The notes under the pieces are model-generated. The model was not told where the DNA came from. It was given only the letters and a program-made list of their open reading frames with translations, and did not search any database. 64,000 nt of DNA from a bacterium (GTDB taxonomy: Bacteria; Bacteroidota; Bacteroidia; Cytophagales; Cyclobacteriaceae). A program made the translations under genes and the position numbers. The stretch lies in the NCBI GenBank assembly GCA_024743255.1, contig JANSWY010000014.1, positions 19,403 through 83,402 of the forward strand, in the 5' to 3' direction. Positions 1 through 9,943 of the stretch are shown piece after piece (position 1 is the first letter of the stretch; each line of letters begins with the position of its first letter).

Positions 1-2114
1 GAAGCTCCATTGGCTTCTTGATAATTTTTTAAATCAACAAGCAATTGGTTGGCTTGTGAGTAGTTTCCTGATTCAATTCCTATTCTCAGCGCATTTTTAT
101 AACTGGTAAAGAATTGATTGCTGACTGAGCTGCTGTTATGATTGCGTCCATGTGAGACATTCGAAACCCATGTGTTATTTTGGTCTCCTTGAATTGGGAT
201 TACCCGAAACATTCGTCCAGAGAATACCATGTTAAGAATGTTGACCCTCTCATCAACCTTAAGAAGCTCTTTTTCAAAAGTTCCTCGGTCTATTGGTTCC
301 AATCCATAGGCCCGCTTAACGGGATCACTTAATTTGTAACTACCATTTGCATTGAAGAAGTCACTGTATTTGGCGTATTTTTCATCAGTTCCCAGCAAAA
401 TCTTGAGGTCTGGATGTTTGCCTAGTTTAATTAATGGGATATGATACCAATCTGATTTGTTGATGAACATTCCCAGAACAACCTGATCTGCATTTAGCCC
501 CTCAATCTTTTCTTTTCTACTTACCTTTCTTAATATTTCCCTGGAAAGTGTATGCATTGGCTTCATCCTTCCACGATGATCCTGAACAATTACTTTACTG
601 AAATTCTTTGCATGTTCTTCACTAATTGTAGTTTGAAGATTTCTTTGATCGATAATCGTTTGAGCATTGGTCTGACTTACTACTAATAAAAGAATTACCG
701 TGGTGGCCATTCTCATTTGCTTTAATTGTTTATTCACCTGATAGAAGCGACTACCTTTATGAAGAAGCGTTAAGATCATTCCAAGAGTTAGTAGGAAATA
801 ACCGATATAAGATATTAGAGAGCCCCAATAATCATGATTTACACTTAGGTAAGTTCCTTTTTCATCTCTGTCGAATGAGGACTGAAAGAATCTGTATCCG
901 TCATAATCCAAAATGTGATTCATGTATATCCTAAAATCCTTTTCCAGGTTGATTCTGTTATCATACAAAGTCACATCACTTGCATAAGAAGCCGCGTTAT
1001 CTGTTCCGGGATATCTTTCCATCATAAAATCGTTCAAATAGAGATAGAATGGGAGTTGAACTGGTTTTGAGCCATATGAAATGGTCAGGCTTAAATTCTC
1101 CGATAAAATATTTACTTGCTTGCCCGGAGAACCTTTTTGGCCATACACATAAGTCTTTTGTGCAATCCCGTCAATAGTAATATTGAGTTTTAGTGCAGTT
1201 AAGCTTTCACGTTTGACTTTTTGGTCTTCAGATGATAACTCAACAACTCCATCAGGTAAGAACTCAGCAAATACAAAGCGATCTTGACCGAGTGTATACA
1301 AAGATCTCAACAGTAATGGGTGAGGACCTTCTTTAGGAGTTAAGGTGCTTTTTGACTGAGTAGCCATTATCATTTGGGAAATGGTCTGAGTAGTTTGAAA
1401 TTTCAGATTCCCATTTTCTAACCAAATATTCATGGCATTTGGTATTGGCTTATTATTAAAGTTGAAAAGAGTATTGTGGATTCTTTTTCTTTGACCTTCT
1501 GCCAAGAAATACTCTTCTCTTCCTGTTGCACCACCAACAACTATTTTCAGTAATGGTACCCCGTTTGGACTGCTTACAATGTTCCTTACAGGATTTGGAA
1601 TAAATTGATCAACTTCTACTTCAACAAGACTTCCATCAATGAGATAAGATTCATTCCATGCGTTATTTCCAATTGAAGCAAAAAGTACTTGCTCGTCAAA
1701 TGTGTAGGATTTGCCATTCTTCTCAGCTTTGAACTGCAGAAATGTTTCAGACGACAGTATTTTATTGGATTGCCCATTTTCCCTGATATGCATTACGCCT
1801 TCATATCCTATATACCTTGTAACAGCTGCTCCAACCAGTATTACAATGATAGCAGCATGAAAGGCCAGCAATGCCCATTTCTTTTGCTGTACCATCCTAA
1901 ACCTTAAAATATTAAGAATGATAGTTCCTCCGAACAGAGAAAGAAGGAGTGTAAACCACCAGGATTTGTAAATTAGTTTCTGAGCCGCACTTGTCCCGAA
2001 ATCATTTTCAACGAAGGTGGCTCCACCTATAGCGATTGCAAATAAAAGAATGTACAATCCAGCAGCTCTGGTGCTAAACAGAGCAAACACAAATTTTTTA
2101 AATCGATCAACCAT
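1..2114 (-). CDS. Cytochrome c biogenesis protein, ResB/CcsA (CcsBA) fusion, 5' part
   Basis: I translated this from the sequence: an open frame runs from ATG at 2114 off the left edge, giving 704 residues without a stop. Three membrane segments lie near residues 14-31, 55-72 and 83-100. A long extracytoplasmic region follows, then a segment near 425-445 preceded by YRFFQSSFDRDEKGTYLSVN, a motif typical of ResB-family proteins, and another hydrophobic stretch near 457-473. In Bacteroidota, ResB is usually fused to CcsA in one protein of about 1000 residues that exports and attaches heme to apocytochromes c. The CcsA half with the WWD-type heme site would lie outside the window, so I infer it. 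Transcription diverges from the caspase operon. The cytochrome c-like protein at 59286 would be a client of such a system. Confidence 0.85.
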   Translation of the reverse strand, partial: MVDRFKKFVFALFSTRAAGLYILLFAIAIGGATFVENDFGTSAAQKLIYKSWWFTLLLSLFGGTIILNILRFRMVQQKKWALLAFHAAIIVILVGAAVTRYIGYEGVMHIRENGQSNKILSSETFLQFKAEKNGKSYTFDEQVLFASIGNNAWNESYLIDGSLVEVEVDQFIPNPVRNIVSSPNGVPLLKIVVGGATGREEYFLAEGQRKRIHNTLFNFNNKPIPNAMNIWLENGNLKFQTTQTISQMIMATQSKSTLTPKEGPHPLLLRSLYTLGQDRFVFAEFLPDGVVELSSEDQKVKRESLTALKLNITIDGIAQKTYVYGQKGSPGKQVNILSENLSLTISYGSKPVQLPFYLYLNDFMMERYPGTDNAASYASDVTLYDNRINLEKDFRIYMNHILDYDGYRFFQSSFDRDEKGTYLSVNHDYWGSLISYIGYFLLTLGMILTLLHKGSRFYQVNKQLKQMRMATTVILLLVVSQTNAQTIIDQRNLQTTISEEHAKNFSKVIVQDHRGRMKPMHTLSREILRKVSRKEKIEGLNADQVVLGMFINKSDWYHIPLIKLGKHPDLKILLGTDEKYAKYSDFFNANGSYKLSDPVKRAYGLEPIDRGTFEKELLKVDERVNILNMVFSGRMFRVIPIQGDQNNTWVSNVSHGRNHNSSSVSNQFFTSYKNALRIGIESGNYSQANQLLVDLKNYQEANGA

Positions 2115-2243
2115 TGACAATCAGATTAGATAATCTTATTAAGCCTTTTTTAATATTCTCTTGGTTGTGTTGTAGCGGGAGTGTTAACCTGAATATTCAA
2201 ATTAACTTAAATTGTCAGTATTTATTCTGCAGCTAAAGTGAGG

Positions 2244-2443
2244 TGTAACACTTTGTCTACTCTTAATTTGATTTACATACCAAATTTATTGATGTAGCCA
2301 GAATCGGGCCTGTTTTTTTCATCAATACAGACACGAATCGATTTGATAACTAAACACCGTTCTCCCAAAATTTATTGTGTGAAATTATTTCTGATGTAAC
2401 ACTTTGTCTACGCTTCGTGATCAAAGTGTAGCGCTTTGTCAAC
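2244..2443 (+). promoter_or_regulatory. Three copies of a 17-bp operator-like element
   Basis: TGTAACACTTTGTCTAC occurs exactly at 2244-2260 and again at 2395-2411. A variant, TGTAGCGCTTTGTCAAC, lies at 2427-2443. CAAAGTGT at 2422-2429 is the reverse complement of the ACACTTTG core, and AAAGTG at 2235-2240 forms an inverted pair with the first copy. The third copy ends 9 bases before the -33 element of the candidate promoter at 2453-2483. Exact repetition of 17 bases at this position suggests binding sites for a regulator of the downstream operon. The regulator is unknown. Confidence 0.6.
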
Positions 2444-2452
2444 AGTAGTTCC

Positions 2453-2483
2453 TTTATAAAGGAGTTGGACCAAACTAGATTTG
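2453..2483 (+). promoter_or_regulatory. Candidate Bacteroidota-type promoter of the caspase operon
   Basis: TTTA at 2453-2456 (one change from TTTG), a 19-base spacer and TAGATTTG at 2476-2483 fit the TTTG-N19-TANNTTTG housekeeping promoter of Bacteroidota. The predicted start near 2490 leaves a leader of about 330 bases before the signal-peptide ATG at 2821. The repeated 17-bp elements sit immediately upstream. Confidence 0.55.
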
Positions 2484-2538
2484 TATTGACTATAAAATCG
2501 AGACAATCTTATAATGTCTCCAACTTAAAATTTGCGAC

Positions 2539-2598
2539 TATGACAAGAGTGAAAAACAATCAGATGGTTATGTGTAATGATGCAATTGCAAGCAAATA
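2539..2598 (+). CDS. Possible short upstream ORF (19 codons)
   Basis: ATG at 2539 opens a 19-codon frame ending at TAA 2596-2598, and the next base begins an ATG in another frame. It lies in the inferred leader of the caspase operon. No family is recognised and there is no strong ribosome binding site. It could be a leader peptide or chance. Confidence 0.2.
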
Positions 2599-2820
2599 AT
2601 GCGGATGATCATTATGGAATCTAAGAGCCGGATACTTTCTCCAATCTTTACTTTGATTCGTCTTAAATCTTTGGAATACACCGATGAAAGCTTAGAGAGA
2701 ATGAGGAGGTTACAAAAAGGAACAAGTACTTTTTCTATTGATCGCGATTGCTATAAACGATCATATTGTTGGAACCCTAATTATTTAGAAATGAAAATGT
2801 TCACCAGTGGAAAGTGGGCT

Positions 2821-3567
2821 ATGAAGGTTATACCATTTTTGGTGCTTACCCTTGTAGCTACAACATCTTTTTCCCAAGATTTAACAATTACTTCAGTAGT
2901 CCTCAAAGGAGAGGATGTGCTCATCAACTTTGATCTAAATGATGATGATTTGGATCATAAGTACAATCTGAGCCTTTACAGTTCAACAGACAACTACGTG
3001 CAACCTTTGAAAGAAGTAGAGGGCGATGTAGGTGTTGATTTAACCGTAGGCGGAAATAAGCAAATCATTTGGCATGCAAAAAAGGAGCTTGGCGATGATT
3101 TTAAAGGTAATGTTGCCCTTGAAGTCAAAGGAAAGCTTTACATACCTTTCGTTACACTCAACAACTTTGATGATATCAATTCAATGAAAAGAGGTAGACC
3201 CTATAATGTTACTTGGGCTGCAGGAAGAGGAAGTAATGTGTTAACGTTTGATCTTTACAATAAACAGAACGAGCTAGTTCACACTTTCACCAATATCGCG
3301 AATGTTGGTGAGTATGAATTGGAAATACCTAAGGATGTTAAACCTGGTAGTGATTACAGAATCAAAATCACCGACCAAAGAAATAAGGAAGACGTGGTGT
3401 TCACACCGACATTCAAGATAAAAAGGAAAGTGCCGCTTTATGTCAATATCGCTTTGGCAGGCTTAGGCGGTTCTACCGGATACTTACTGGTTTCCAATTT
3501 AGGAGGCGAAGGTGGTGGTGCTGAAGATGTACCACTTTTAGATGATCCTATTTTACCATTTGACTGA
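2821..3567 (+). CDS. Secreted Ig/Kre9-like protein of the caspase operon
   Basis: The start is chosen at 2821 because MKVIPFLVLTLVATTSFSQ is a clear signal peptide ending at a typical SFSQ cleavage site. The frame is open further upstream (ATG 2791 and 2599), but those residues look non-coding. The mature part has two beta-rich sections. The second (about residues 105-205) contains GRPYNVTW and ends in YRIKITD, resembling the Ser/Thr-rich GPI-anchored / Kre9-Knh1 type domain seen in secreted bacterial proteins. A hydrophobic stretch (VPLYVNIALAGLGGSTGYLL) and an acidic proline-rich tail end the protein. Only 7 bases separate it from the giant surface protein, so they are probably co-transcribed. 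It may be an accessory or anchoring subunit; this is inference. Confidence 0.75.
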   Translation: MKVIPFLVLTLVATTSFSQDLTITSVVLKGEDVLINFDLNDDDLDHKYNLSLYSSTDNYVQPLKEVEGDVGVDLTVGGNKQIIWHAKKELGDDFKGNVALEVKGKLYIPFVTLNNFDDINSMKRGRPYNVTWAAGRGSNVLTFDLYNKQNELVHTFTNIANVGEYELEIPKDVKPGSDYRIKITDQRNKEDVVFTPTFKIKRKVPLYVNIALAGLGGSTGYLLVSNLGGEGGGAEDVPLLDDPILPFD

Positions 3568-3574
3568 TACTTCC

Positions 3575-6500
3575 ATGAAACAGATACTAACAATACTAGC
3601 AATTTTCTGTGTTCTTGGAGCAAGTGCACAGGTAAGCAATGATTTTAATACAGATGATGGAGGTTGGGGAGCAGCTTCTAGTCCTTCAGGTACTTTTTGG
3701 GAGTGGGGTGTTCCTAACGCGACTCAAATAAATGATGATAATGAGGGAGGAGGCAATGCCTGGGTTACCGAATTGGACGGAGAATTTACAAATACAAATT
3801 TTGAAGTCATTTGGTTGACATCACAGTCATACGATTTGTCTTCTTTTACAACAGGTACAGTTTCATTCGGCATCAATTATGATCTGTACTTTAATACTGG
3901 TTTTGGGGAATACGATGCTATGCAGTTCCTCTATAGTACTGATAGTTCAAACTGGAGTATACTAGGCTCTGAAGGAACAGGTACAAATTGGTATAATGGC
4001 GCTGGGTTTTCCGGAGATGGTTGGACCGAAAATTCCGGTGGATGGCTTCAGGCATCACATGCTATACCTTCAGAGTTATTTGGAGAAGCAGCGGTTTATT
4101 TTAGATTTGAAGTACAAACAAATGTTGAATCTGGAGCATATGGTCATGAAGGTTTCGCATTTGATAGTTTTGTTCTTTCTAACCAGAGTAGTGACTCTGA
4201 GATTCTGACAATGTCCCTTACCGAAGCGGTGCTTCCAATTGAGGTTGATTCTGCTTCTCGGACTATAAAGATTGTTGTTGATCCTTCTACAGATGTAACC
4301 AGTCTTTCACCAACTTTTACAATTTCAACCGGAGCGATGGTTGATAAAGCTTCTGGTAGTACTCAAGACTTTACTAATCCTGTAGAATATGTGGTGACGG
4401 CAGAAAACACTTCATTTTCATCTATATGGACAGTTTCTGTTGTGAATCCACAGTTTGATTTAGCATTGTTTCCAACTTCTGGTATTCCTGGTACGGAACT
4501 AACAATTTTTGGTCAGTCATTTAGTACAACAACCACTGATAATGTGGTGACTCTAGGAGGGCAATCAGTAACTGTAAATAGTGCAACCACCAATAAATTG
4601 ACAGTTACTATTCCATCGGATGCATCCCTTGGAAGAAATACGCTCTCTATCGCAAGTAATGCGTCAGGATCTTATAATGACGCAAATTTCAATGTTCTTT
4701 TGGCAGATGCCAATAGATTTATTGATGACTACACTGAGTCGGATTTTAACTTCAACGTCTCTGTAGTTAATACAATGGCTATAGGCGATTTCGATAAAGA
4801 TGGAGATGTTGATGTGGCATTTGATGATTTTGGCAATCTGAAAATTGCGACATTAGAGAACGGTAGAGTATCAAGTATAGCTACAATTGCTACCTCAAGG
4901 AGTGAAATTGCTGATTTAACTTCTGCTGATATCAATGGTGATGGATACCTTGATGTGGTTGCGGCCGGTGAAAGTATCGGTTGGTTCGAAAATAATGGAG
5001 ATGGCACGTTCGCTTCAGAATTGACAGTAACTGACACGGATTTTGATTATAGCATTGAGGTTTTTGACGCTGATGGAGATTATGATTTAGATATTATTAC
5101 TGCATCTGGTTCTGGAATTTCATTATTTAAGAATAGTGGTGGAGGAACATTCGCGGAGGTTATGACCCCAGCATCAGGTATAGGTATTCCAGTAGATTGG
5201 GATGCAGATGGTGATATTGACATGGTTAGCGCCAATGCCTCCAGAGATGCAATTATTCTTATGGCAAATGATGGTTCTGGTGTGTTTACCGATAGTGATC
5301 TGTTAACGGGTCTTTCAAATCTTGACTTTGTACAACTGGGTGATCTTGATAATGACGATGACCTGGATATCGTATTTTCTACTTATGATCAGATTTCAAC
5401 TTTTACTAGTACAGTTGAATATACATTGAATGATGGATCAGGTACTTTAGGTACCGCGGTGAAAATTGTTGACGAAGGAGATACATTTACTCAGAATATG
5501 CAATTAGGTGACCTTGATGGAGATGGGGATCTTGATATTGCAAGAGTGCGTACTGATGGGACTAATCAAAATTTACAGCAGTTTACCAATACTGCACTTG
5601 ATTTTGGCACTGCTACTTCATTAGAGTCACAAGCGGATGGAAAGGCTTTAGTTATAGTAGATATTGATCAGGATGGAGACTTGGATATTTTACATGAGGC
5701 CTCTCTAAGTGGTGGTAACTTTCCTCTGCATCTGGGTTACTTCACAGGTAACAGCGTCACAAGTTTTACTTTCCCAGAATCAACAGGAAATACAACTATA
5801 GATGCTGCTGCATTTACAATAGACGTGGAAGTAACAAATGGCGCTGATGTTACAGCATTAACTCCAACAGTCGAACTATCAGCTGGAGCAACAGTTTCAC
5901 CAGAATCAGGTATGGCTCAGGATTTTAGTGCAAGTGTAAATTATACAGTAACAGCAGAGGATGGCACTGAACAAATTTGGGTAGTAACAGTGATTTCTGT
6001 GCCATCAGCACCAACCTTAACTTTTGATGCATCACAGACATCTAGCTCTGAAACATCATTAACATGGAATGAGACAGCTAATACTGAATCGTACTCACTT
6101 GAAGTGAGCGAAGCAAATGACTTTAGTTCTTTCTTAACAGGATATGATCCTTTAACAATTTCTGAACCAAGTGTGACCGAAGAAATTGTCTCAAGCCTGG
6201 ACGCTGGTAGTTATTATTATGCAAGAATCCGTGCTACAAACTCTATCGGGACAAACTCTGATTACTCTGATACAGTGGCAATTTTAACTAAGCCAGCAGA
6301 TCCTGTATTAACTGATGCGGATACAGCGGATATTACTCAAACTTCAATTGGGCTGTCATGGGAATATGACACAACAATATTTGATACTTATGATATTGAA
6401 GTTTCCGATACCGTTGATTTTACAACACTTTTAGCAGATTATCCAGTAACATTGGATACATCTACTTTTGTGATTGGTGTTGATTCATCAACTACAGCTC

Positions 6501-9500
6501 TTTCGCCTAATACAGAATATTTTGTAAGAGTATCAATTAGAAATACGACTGGAATATCGGGTTATTCAAATGTGATTTCTGCATTTACAAAACCAAATAC
6601 TCCTACACTTACTGATTTTGTGGCAGATGATATCAATCAAACTGCTGCCAGACTATCATGGGACCCTGTATCAGGAGGAACTGATAGTTATTCAGTAGAA
6701 CTATCAAGTACAGATTTTGCATCTGCTACTACGTTGCTTACAGATTTTCCAGTAAGCGTAACAGATACAACATTTGAATTTGGTGTTGATCAAAGCACTG
6801 CGGCATTAGAATCAGCAACTGAATATTGGGTTAGAATAAAATCAGAAAATAGTTCTGGGTTATCTGGCTACAGTAATGTGGTGTCATTCTTAACACTACC
6901 AGCTACTGTAAATGCGACAACTGCTTCTAATATTACAACTACCAGTTTTACTGCAAATTGGGATGCAGTTACAGGAGCAGACAGCTATTACCTGGAAGTG
7001 TCAGCAGATGATTTCGCAACTACAGTATTTACAGAAACATTAACAACTGAGTTAACGACTTCTATAACTGGCTTGTCTAGTGCATCAAATTATAAGTATA
7101 GAGTTTCGGCGATAAACGCTACAGGGTCGGCTCCAGTATCTAATGAAATTTCTGTACTTACTTTACCTGAAGCACCGGTAGTAAACTCTATTACAAGTGC
7201 TGATATTACTCAAACTACTTTTAGCTTGAGCTGGGCAGCTTCTTCCGGGGAAATAAGTGATTACATTGTAGAAGTATCCAGCACTGACTTTAGTGTTGAT
7301 ACAACATTGTTAGCTGATTATCCATTGACTGTAACAGGAACTTCTTTGGTGATTGGTTCTGATTTAGGAACTACTAGTTTGGATCCAGGTACTGATTATT
7401 GGGTCTTAGTAAGAGCTAATAACGCAAGTGGTGAATCTGCTAATTCCAATGTTGTGACTGCACTAACGATACCTGCAACACCTACGGCTTCTTCGTCTAC
7501 AGATGTTCTGGCAAGTTCTTTTACAGCAAACTGGAGTTTAGAAACAGGCGTAGCAGGATATATTGCCGAGCTTTCTAATGATAATTTTGGTTCAGTTTTG
7601 CAAACTGATTCTGTTCTTACAAACACCAACGTGTTCGATGGACTGAACTCTGGAACTACATACTACTACCGTGCGAGAGCTTATAATGCAACTGGGGCAT
7701 CTGGGAATTCTAATATTATTATCCTTAACACAAATGCTGATCCAAGTGATCTTACTCTTAGTCCACAGGATGTTGATGAAAACCTACCAATTGGAAGTGT
7801 AGTAGGAACCTTTGGATCAGATGACGATGCTAGTACTTCGTTCATTTATTCATTAGTTTCTGGGACAGGGGATACAGACAATAGTCGGTTCGACATTAGT
7901 GGTGATCAATTGGTGACTAACGAAGTATTTAATTTTGAATTGGCGAATACCTTTAGAATTAGAGCACAAACTGATGATGGGTTTGGAGGAACAAGACAGG
8001 CTGAATTTACAATAAACGTTAATGACGTTAATGAAGCACCTAATAATATTACATTTACTCTAACCTCAAGTCAATTTACAGGTTATGATGCTGTAGAAAC
8101 CATAATAGGAACATTCCAGGCTGAGGATGAAGACGAGACTGATAACGTATTCAGTTTTGAGGTAGTTGATGGTAGCGAATACTTTGATATTGATGTCGAT
8201 GATAAATTATTCAATACGGCGGTATTCGAAACTGAAATTGACTCCACAATTACTATTTCTGTTATGGCTTCCGATGATAATGATCCCCCGGCAAGTATAA
8301 CAAGAGAATTTGACATTTTTATTGAAGCGTTTGTAGATCGGGAGGACCCTGTTATTACTCCTAATCTTTTAAATCCAACGAACCTTCTTTCTGGAGGTAA
8401 TCCAGTGACATTGGAAGCAACCGTTACGGACTTTAGAATTGGGGAAGTGAGATTCTACTCTAAGCTACTCACAGATACTGTTTTCACTTCGCAAGTGATT
8501 ACTGGAACAAACAATGTTTACTCAATAACTATTGCGGAAGAAGATATGGGATTGGCAGGGATTGAGTATTATTTTGGTGCAGTAGATGCAGCTGGTAATG
8601 ACGCAATTTCTGCAAGAACTGGTCTAGCATTAGAATATGAAGGTGGCTCGTCATCACCAGTTGTTGAGTCGGTGCAAAGGTTTGGAAGAACAGTTGATAA
8701 TTATCAAGTATTGTCTATTCCTTTCAAATTTGAGGGAAATGCTAATCGTGTCATCGAAATTTTTGATGAGTATACTAGTGGTATTCCGGATAATAAAACC
8801 TGGAGAATTATCCGATATGATAGTAATTTAGATTCACTTATCAATCTAACAGCTACTTCGGAAATTCAGCTTGGTGAAGCATACTTCTTTATTGCAGTTG
8901 AACAACAGGAGATTACTGTAGGAGCAGCTTCTATTAATTTACAAGATCCTTTCCCGATAGAGTTAAAAGCGGGTTGGAACTTAATTGGTAACCCATACAA
9001 CCTTGATGTTGATTGGAATTCTGTAAGAGATAACAATAATGCCAATGGAATTGTAGGACCTCTTAGAGTTTTAGATCCAAATAACAATGAAACATGGCCA
9101 ACAAGTACCGTGTTGAGAAAGTTTGAAGGAGCTTTTGTTCAGGTTACTGAAGATATTACGCTCAATATTAGTTATGCTGATGCAATTCTAAGCCTCGGTA
9201 GAATGGAACAGTATGTTGAAGAGGAAAACCCTGAAATAGACTGGTATCTACCAATCACGATCACTCAAGATGAGGAATTTAGAACGGCTGGTATTGGTAT
9301 GGATATAGACGCAGATCAGGCATTTGACGGACTGGATAGACTGCAAATTCCAAGATGGTTTGAGTACCTTGAGTTCAGCTCTGTTCATCAACATGAGAAA
9401 TTCAGAAAGTTCAATCGTGATATTGTTCCACTTTCTGATAGGTATGTATGGGATATCGAGGTTTCGTCCAGTACTGTTGGAGCTTCTTCAATCTCATGGG

Positions 9501-9943
9501 ATGCTGAAGAGTTCAACTCTGGTTATCTAAAATTATTAGACAAGAGCACGGGTAGAGTAATTGACATGCGTGAAAACAGCTCAATACAAGTTCATACAGA
9601 TGGTGTTACTGAGTTGAGTATTATGTATTCCACTAATCCGAATGATACATTTGAGTTTGATGAGATTGCAGTAATGGCAGCTTATCCGAATCCAATGGAT
9701 TATACCATGTTTGTTCCTGTAAGCTTACCGTCAACAGGAAGTTCATACGATATTAATATGGAAATTATTGATTTATCTGGTAAGCAGATATTCTCAAATC
9801 AGATCCATAAACTAGGTGGGGGTAATTACCAGTTTGAAATTACGCCAGACAATCAAATTCCTTCAGGAATGTATATCTACAAGCTTTCCGTAATTTCCGA
9901 CGGAATTGAAAATGTTTACACTCAAAGAATCTCAGTAAAATGA
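3575..9943 (+). CDS. Giant T9SS-exported multidomain surface protein
   Basis: 2122 residues from ATG 3575, which starts the signal peptide MKQILTILAIFCVLGASAQ; a further upstream in-frame start at 3542 overlaps the preceding gene and is not used. Approximate domain order: an aromatic, Gly/Asp-rich beta-sandwich module (20-205); a DUF5018-like Ig domain (208-291); an IPT/TIG domain (292-378); FG-GAP/VCBS-type repeats with Asp-rich calcium loops such as DKDGDVDVAF (387-722); a second DUF5018-like domain (727-809); six fibronectin type III domains (809-1385); two cadherin-like domains (1386-1585); an Ig-like module; a beta domain containing AGWNLIGNPYNLDV; and a C-terminal type A sorting domain beginning AAYPNP and ending QRISVK. 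The last feature directs export by T9SS and surface attachment. Its stop overlaps the caspase gene start by 4 bases. Likely an adhesin or scaffold. Confidence 0.9.
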   Translation: MKQILTILAIFCVLGASAQVSNDFNTDDGGWGAASSPSGTFWEWGVPNATQINDDNEGGGNAWVTELDGEFTNTNFEVIWLTSQSYDLSSFTTGTVSFGINYDLYFNTGFGEYDAMQFLYSTDSSNWSILGSEGTGTNWYNGAGFSGDGWTENSGGWLQASHAIPSELFGEAAVYFRFEVQTNVESGAYGHEGFAFDSFVLSNQSSDSEILTMSLTEAVLPIEVDSASRTIKIVVDPSTDVTSLSPTFTISTGAMVDKASGSTQDFTNPVEYVVTAENTSFSSIWTVSVVNPQFDLALFPTSGIPGTELTIFGQSFSTTTTDNVVTLGGQSVTVNSATTNKLTVTIPSDASLGRNTLSIASNASGSYNDANFNVLLADANRFIDDYTESDFNFNVSVVNTMAIGDFDKDGDVDVAFDDFGNLKIATLENGRVSSIATIATSRSEIADLTSADINGDGYLDVVAAGESIGWFENNGDGTFASELTVTDTDFDYSIEVFDADGDYDLDIITASGSGISLFKNSGGGTFAEVMTPASGIGIPVDWDADGDIDMVSANASRDAIILMANDGSGVFTDSDLLTGLSNLDFVQLGDLDNDDDLDIVFSTYDQISTFTSTVEYTLNDGSGTLGTAVKIVDEGDTFTQNMQLGDLDGDGDLDIARVRTDGTNQNLQQFTNTALDFGTATSLESQADGKALVIVDIDQDGDLDILHEASLSGGNFPLHLGYFTGNSVTSFTFPESTGNTTIDAAAFTIDVEVTNGADVTALTPTVELSAGATVSPESGMAQDFSASVNYTVTAEDGTEQIWVVTVISVPSAPTLTFDASQTSSSETSLTWNETANTESYSLEVSEANDFSSFLTGYDPLTISEPSVTEEIVSSLDAGSYYYARIRATNSIGTNSDYSDTVAILTKPADPVLTDADTADITQTSIGLSWEYDTTIFDTYDIEVSDTVDFTTLLADYPVTLDTSTFVIGVDSSTTALSPNTEYFVRVSIRNTTGISGYSNVISAFTKPNTPTLTDFVADDINQTAARLSWDPVSGGTDSYSVELSSTDFASATTLLTDFPVSVTDTTFEFGVDQSTAALESATEYWVRIKSENSSGLSGYSNVVSFLTLPATVNATTASNITTTSFTANWDAVTGADSYYLEVSADDFATTVFTETLTTELTTSITGLSSASNYKYRVSAINATGSAPVSNEISVLTLPEAPVVNSITSADITQTTFSLSWAASSGEISDYIVEVSSTDFSVDTTLLADYPLTVTGTSLVIGSDLGTTSLDPGTDYWVLVRANNASGESANSNVVTALTIPATPTASSSTDVLASSFTANWSLETGVAGYIAELSNDNFGSVLQTDSVLTNTNVFDGLNSGTTYYYRARAYNATGASGNSNIIILNTNADPSDLTLSPQDVDENLPIGSVVGTFGSDDDASTSFIYSLVSGTGDTDNSRFDISGDQLVTNEVFNFELANTFRIRAQTDDGFGGTRQAEFTINVNDVNEAPNNITFTLTSSQFTGYDAVETIIGTFQAEDEDETDNVFSFEVVDGSEYFDIDVDDKLFNTAVFETEIDSTITISVMASDDNDPPASITREFDIFIEAFVDREDPVITPNLLNPTNLLSGGNPVTLEATVTDFRIGEVRFYSKLLTDTVFTSQVITGTNNVYSITIAEEDMGLAGIEYYFGAVDAAGNDAISARTGLALEYEGGSSSPVVESVQRFGRTVDNYQVLSIPFKFEGNANRVIEIFDEYTSGIPDNKTWRIIRYDSNLDSLINLTATSEIQLGEAYFFIAVEQQEITVGAASINLQDPFPIELKAGWNLIGNPYNLDVDWNSVRDNNNANGIVGPLRVLDPNNNETWPTSTVLRKFEGAFVQVTEDITLNISYADAILSLGRMEQYVEEENPEIDWYLPITITQDEEFRTAGIGMDIDADQAFDGLDRLQIPRWFEYLEFSSVHQHEKFRKFNRDIVPLSDRYVWDIEVSSSTVGASSISWDAEEFNSGYLKLLDKSTGRVIDMRENSSIQVHTDGVTELSIMYSTNPNDTFEFDEIAVMAAYPNPMDYTMFVPVSLPSTGSSYDINMEIIDLSGKQIFSNQIHKLGGGNYQFEITPDNQIPSGMYIYKLSVISDGIENVYTQRISVK

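Larger units (their letters stand above)
2115..2538. other. Divergent intergenic regulatory region
   Basis: No gene is visible. The stretch separates the minus-strand ResB/CcsA gene from the plus-strand caspase operon. It holds three copies of a 17-bp element and a candidate promoter, each listed separately. A lone CAAATTTA at 2281-2288 would read TAAATTTG for the minus-strand gene, but no matching -33 element lies at the right distance. Confidence 0.7.

Noticed and set aside
2281..2288. TAAATTTG on the minus strand as promoter of the ResB/CcsA gene
   Set aside because: No -33 element at a suitable distance and 167 bases from the start codon; too weak to list.
2599..2790. N-terminal extension of the first caspase-operon gene
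   Set aside because: The signal peptide starting at 2821 and the unlike composition of the preceding residues argue that this is leader sequence.
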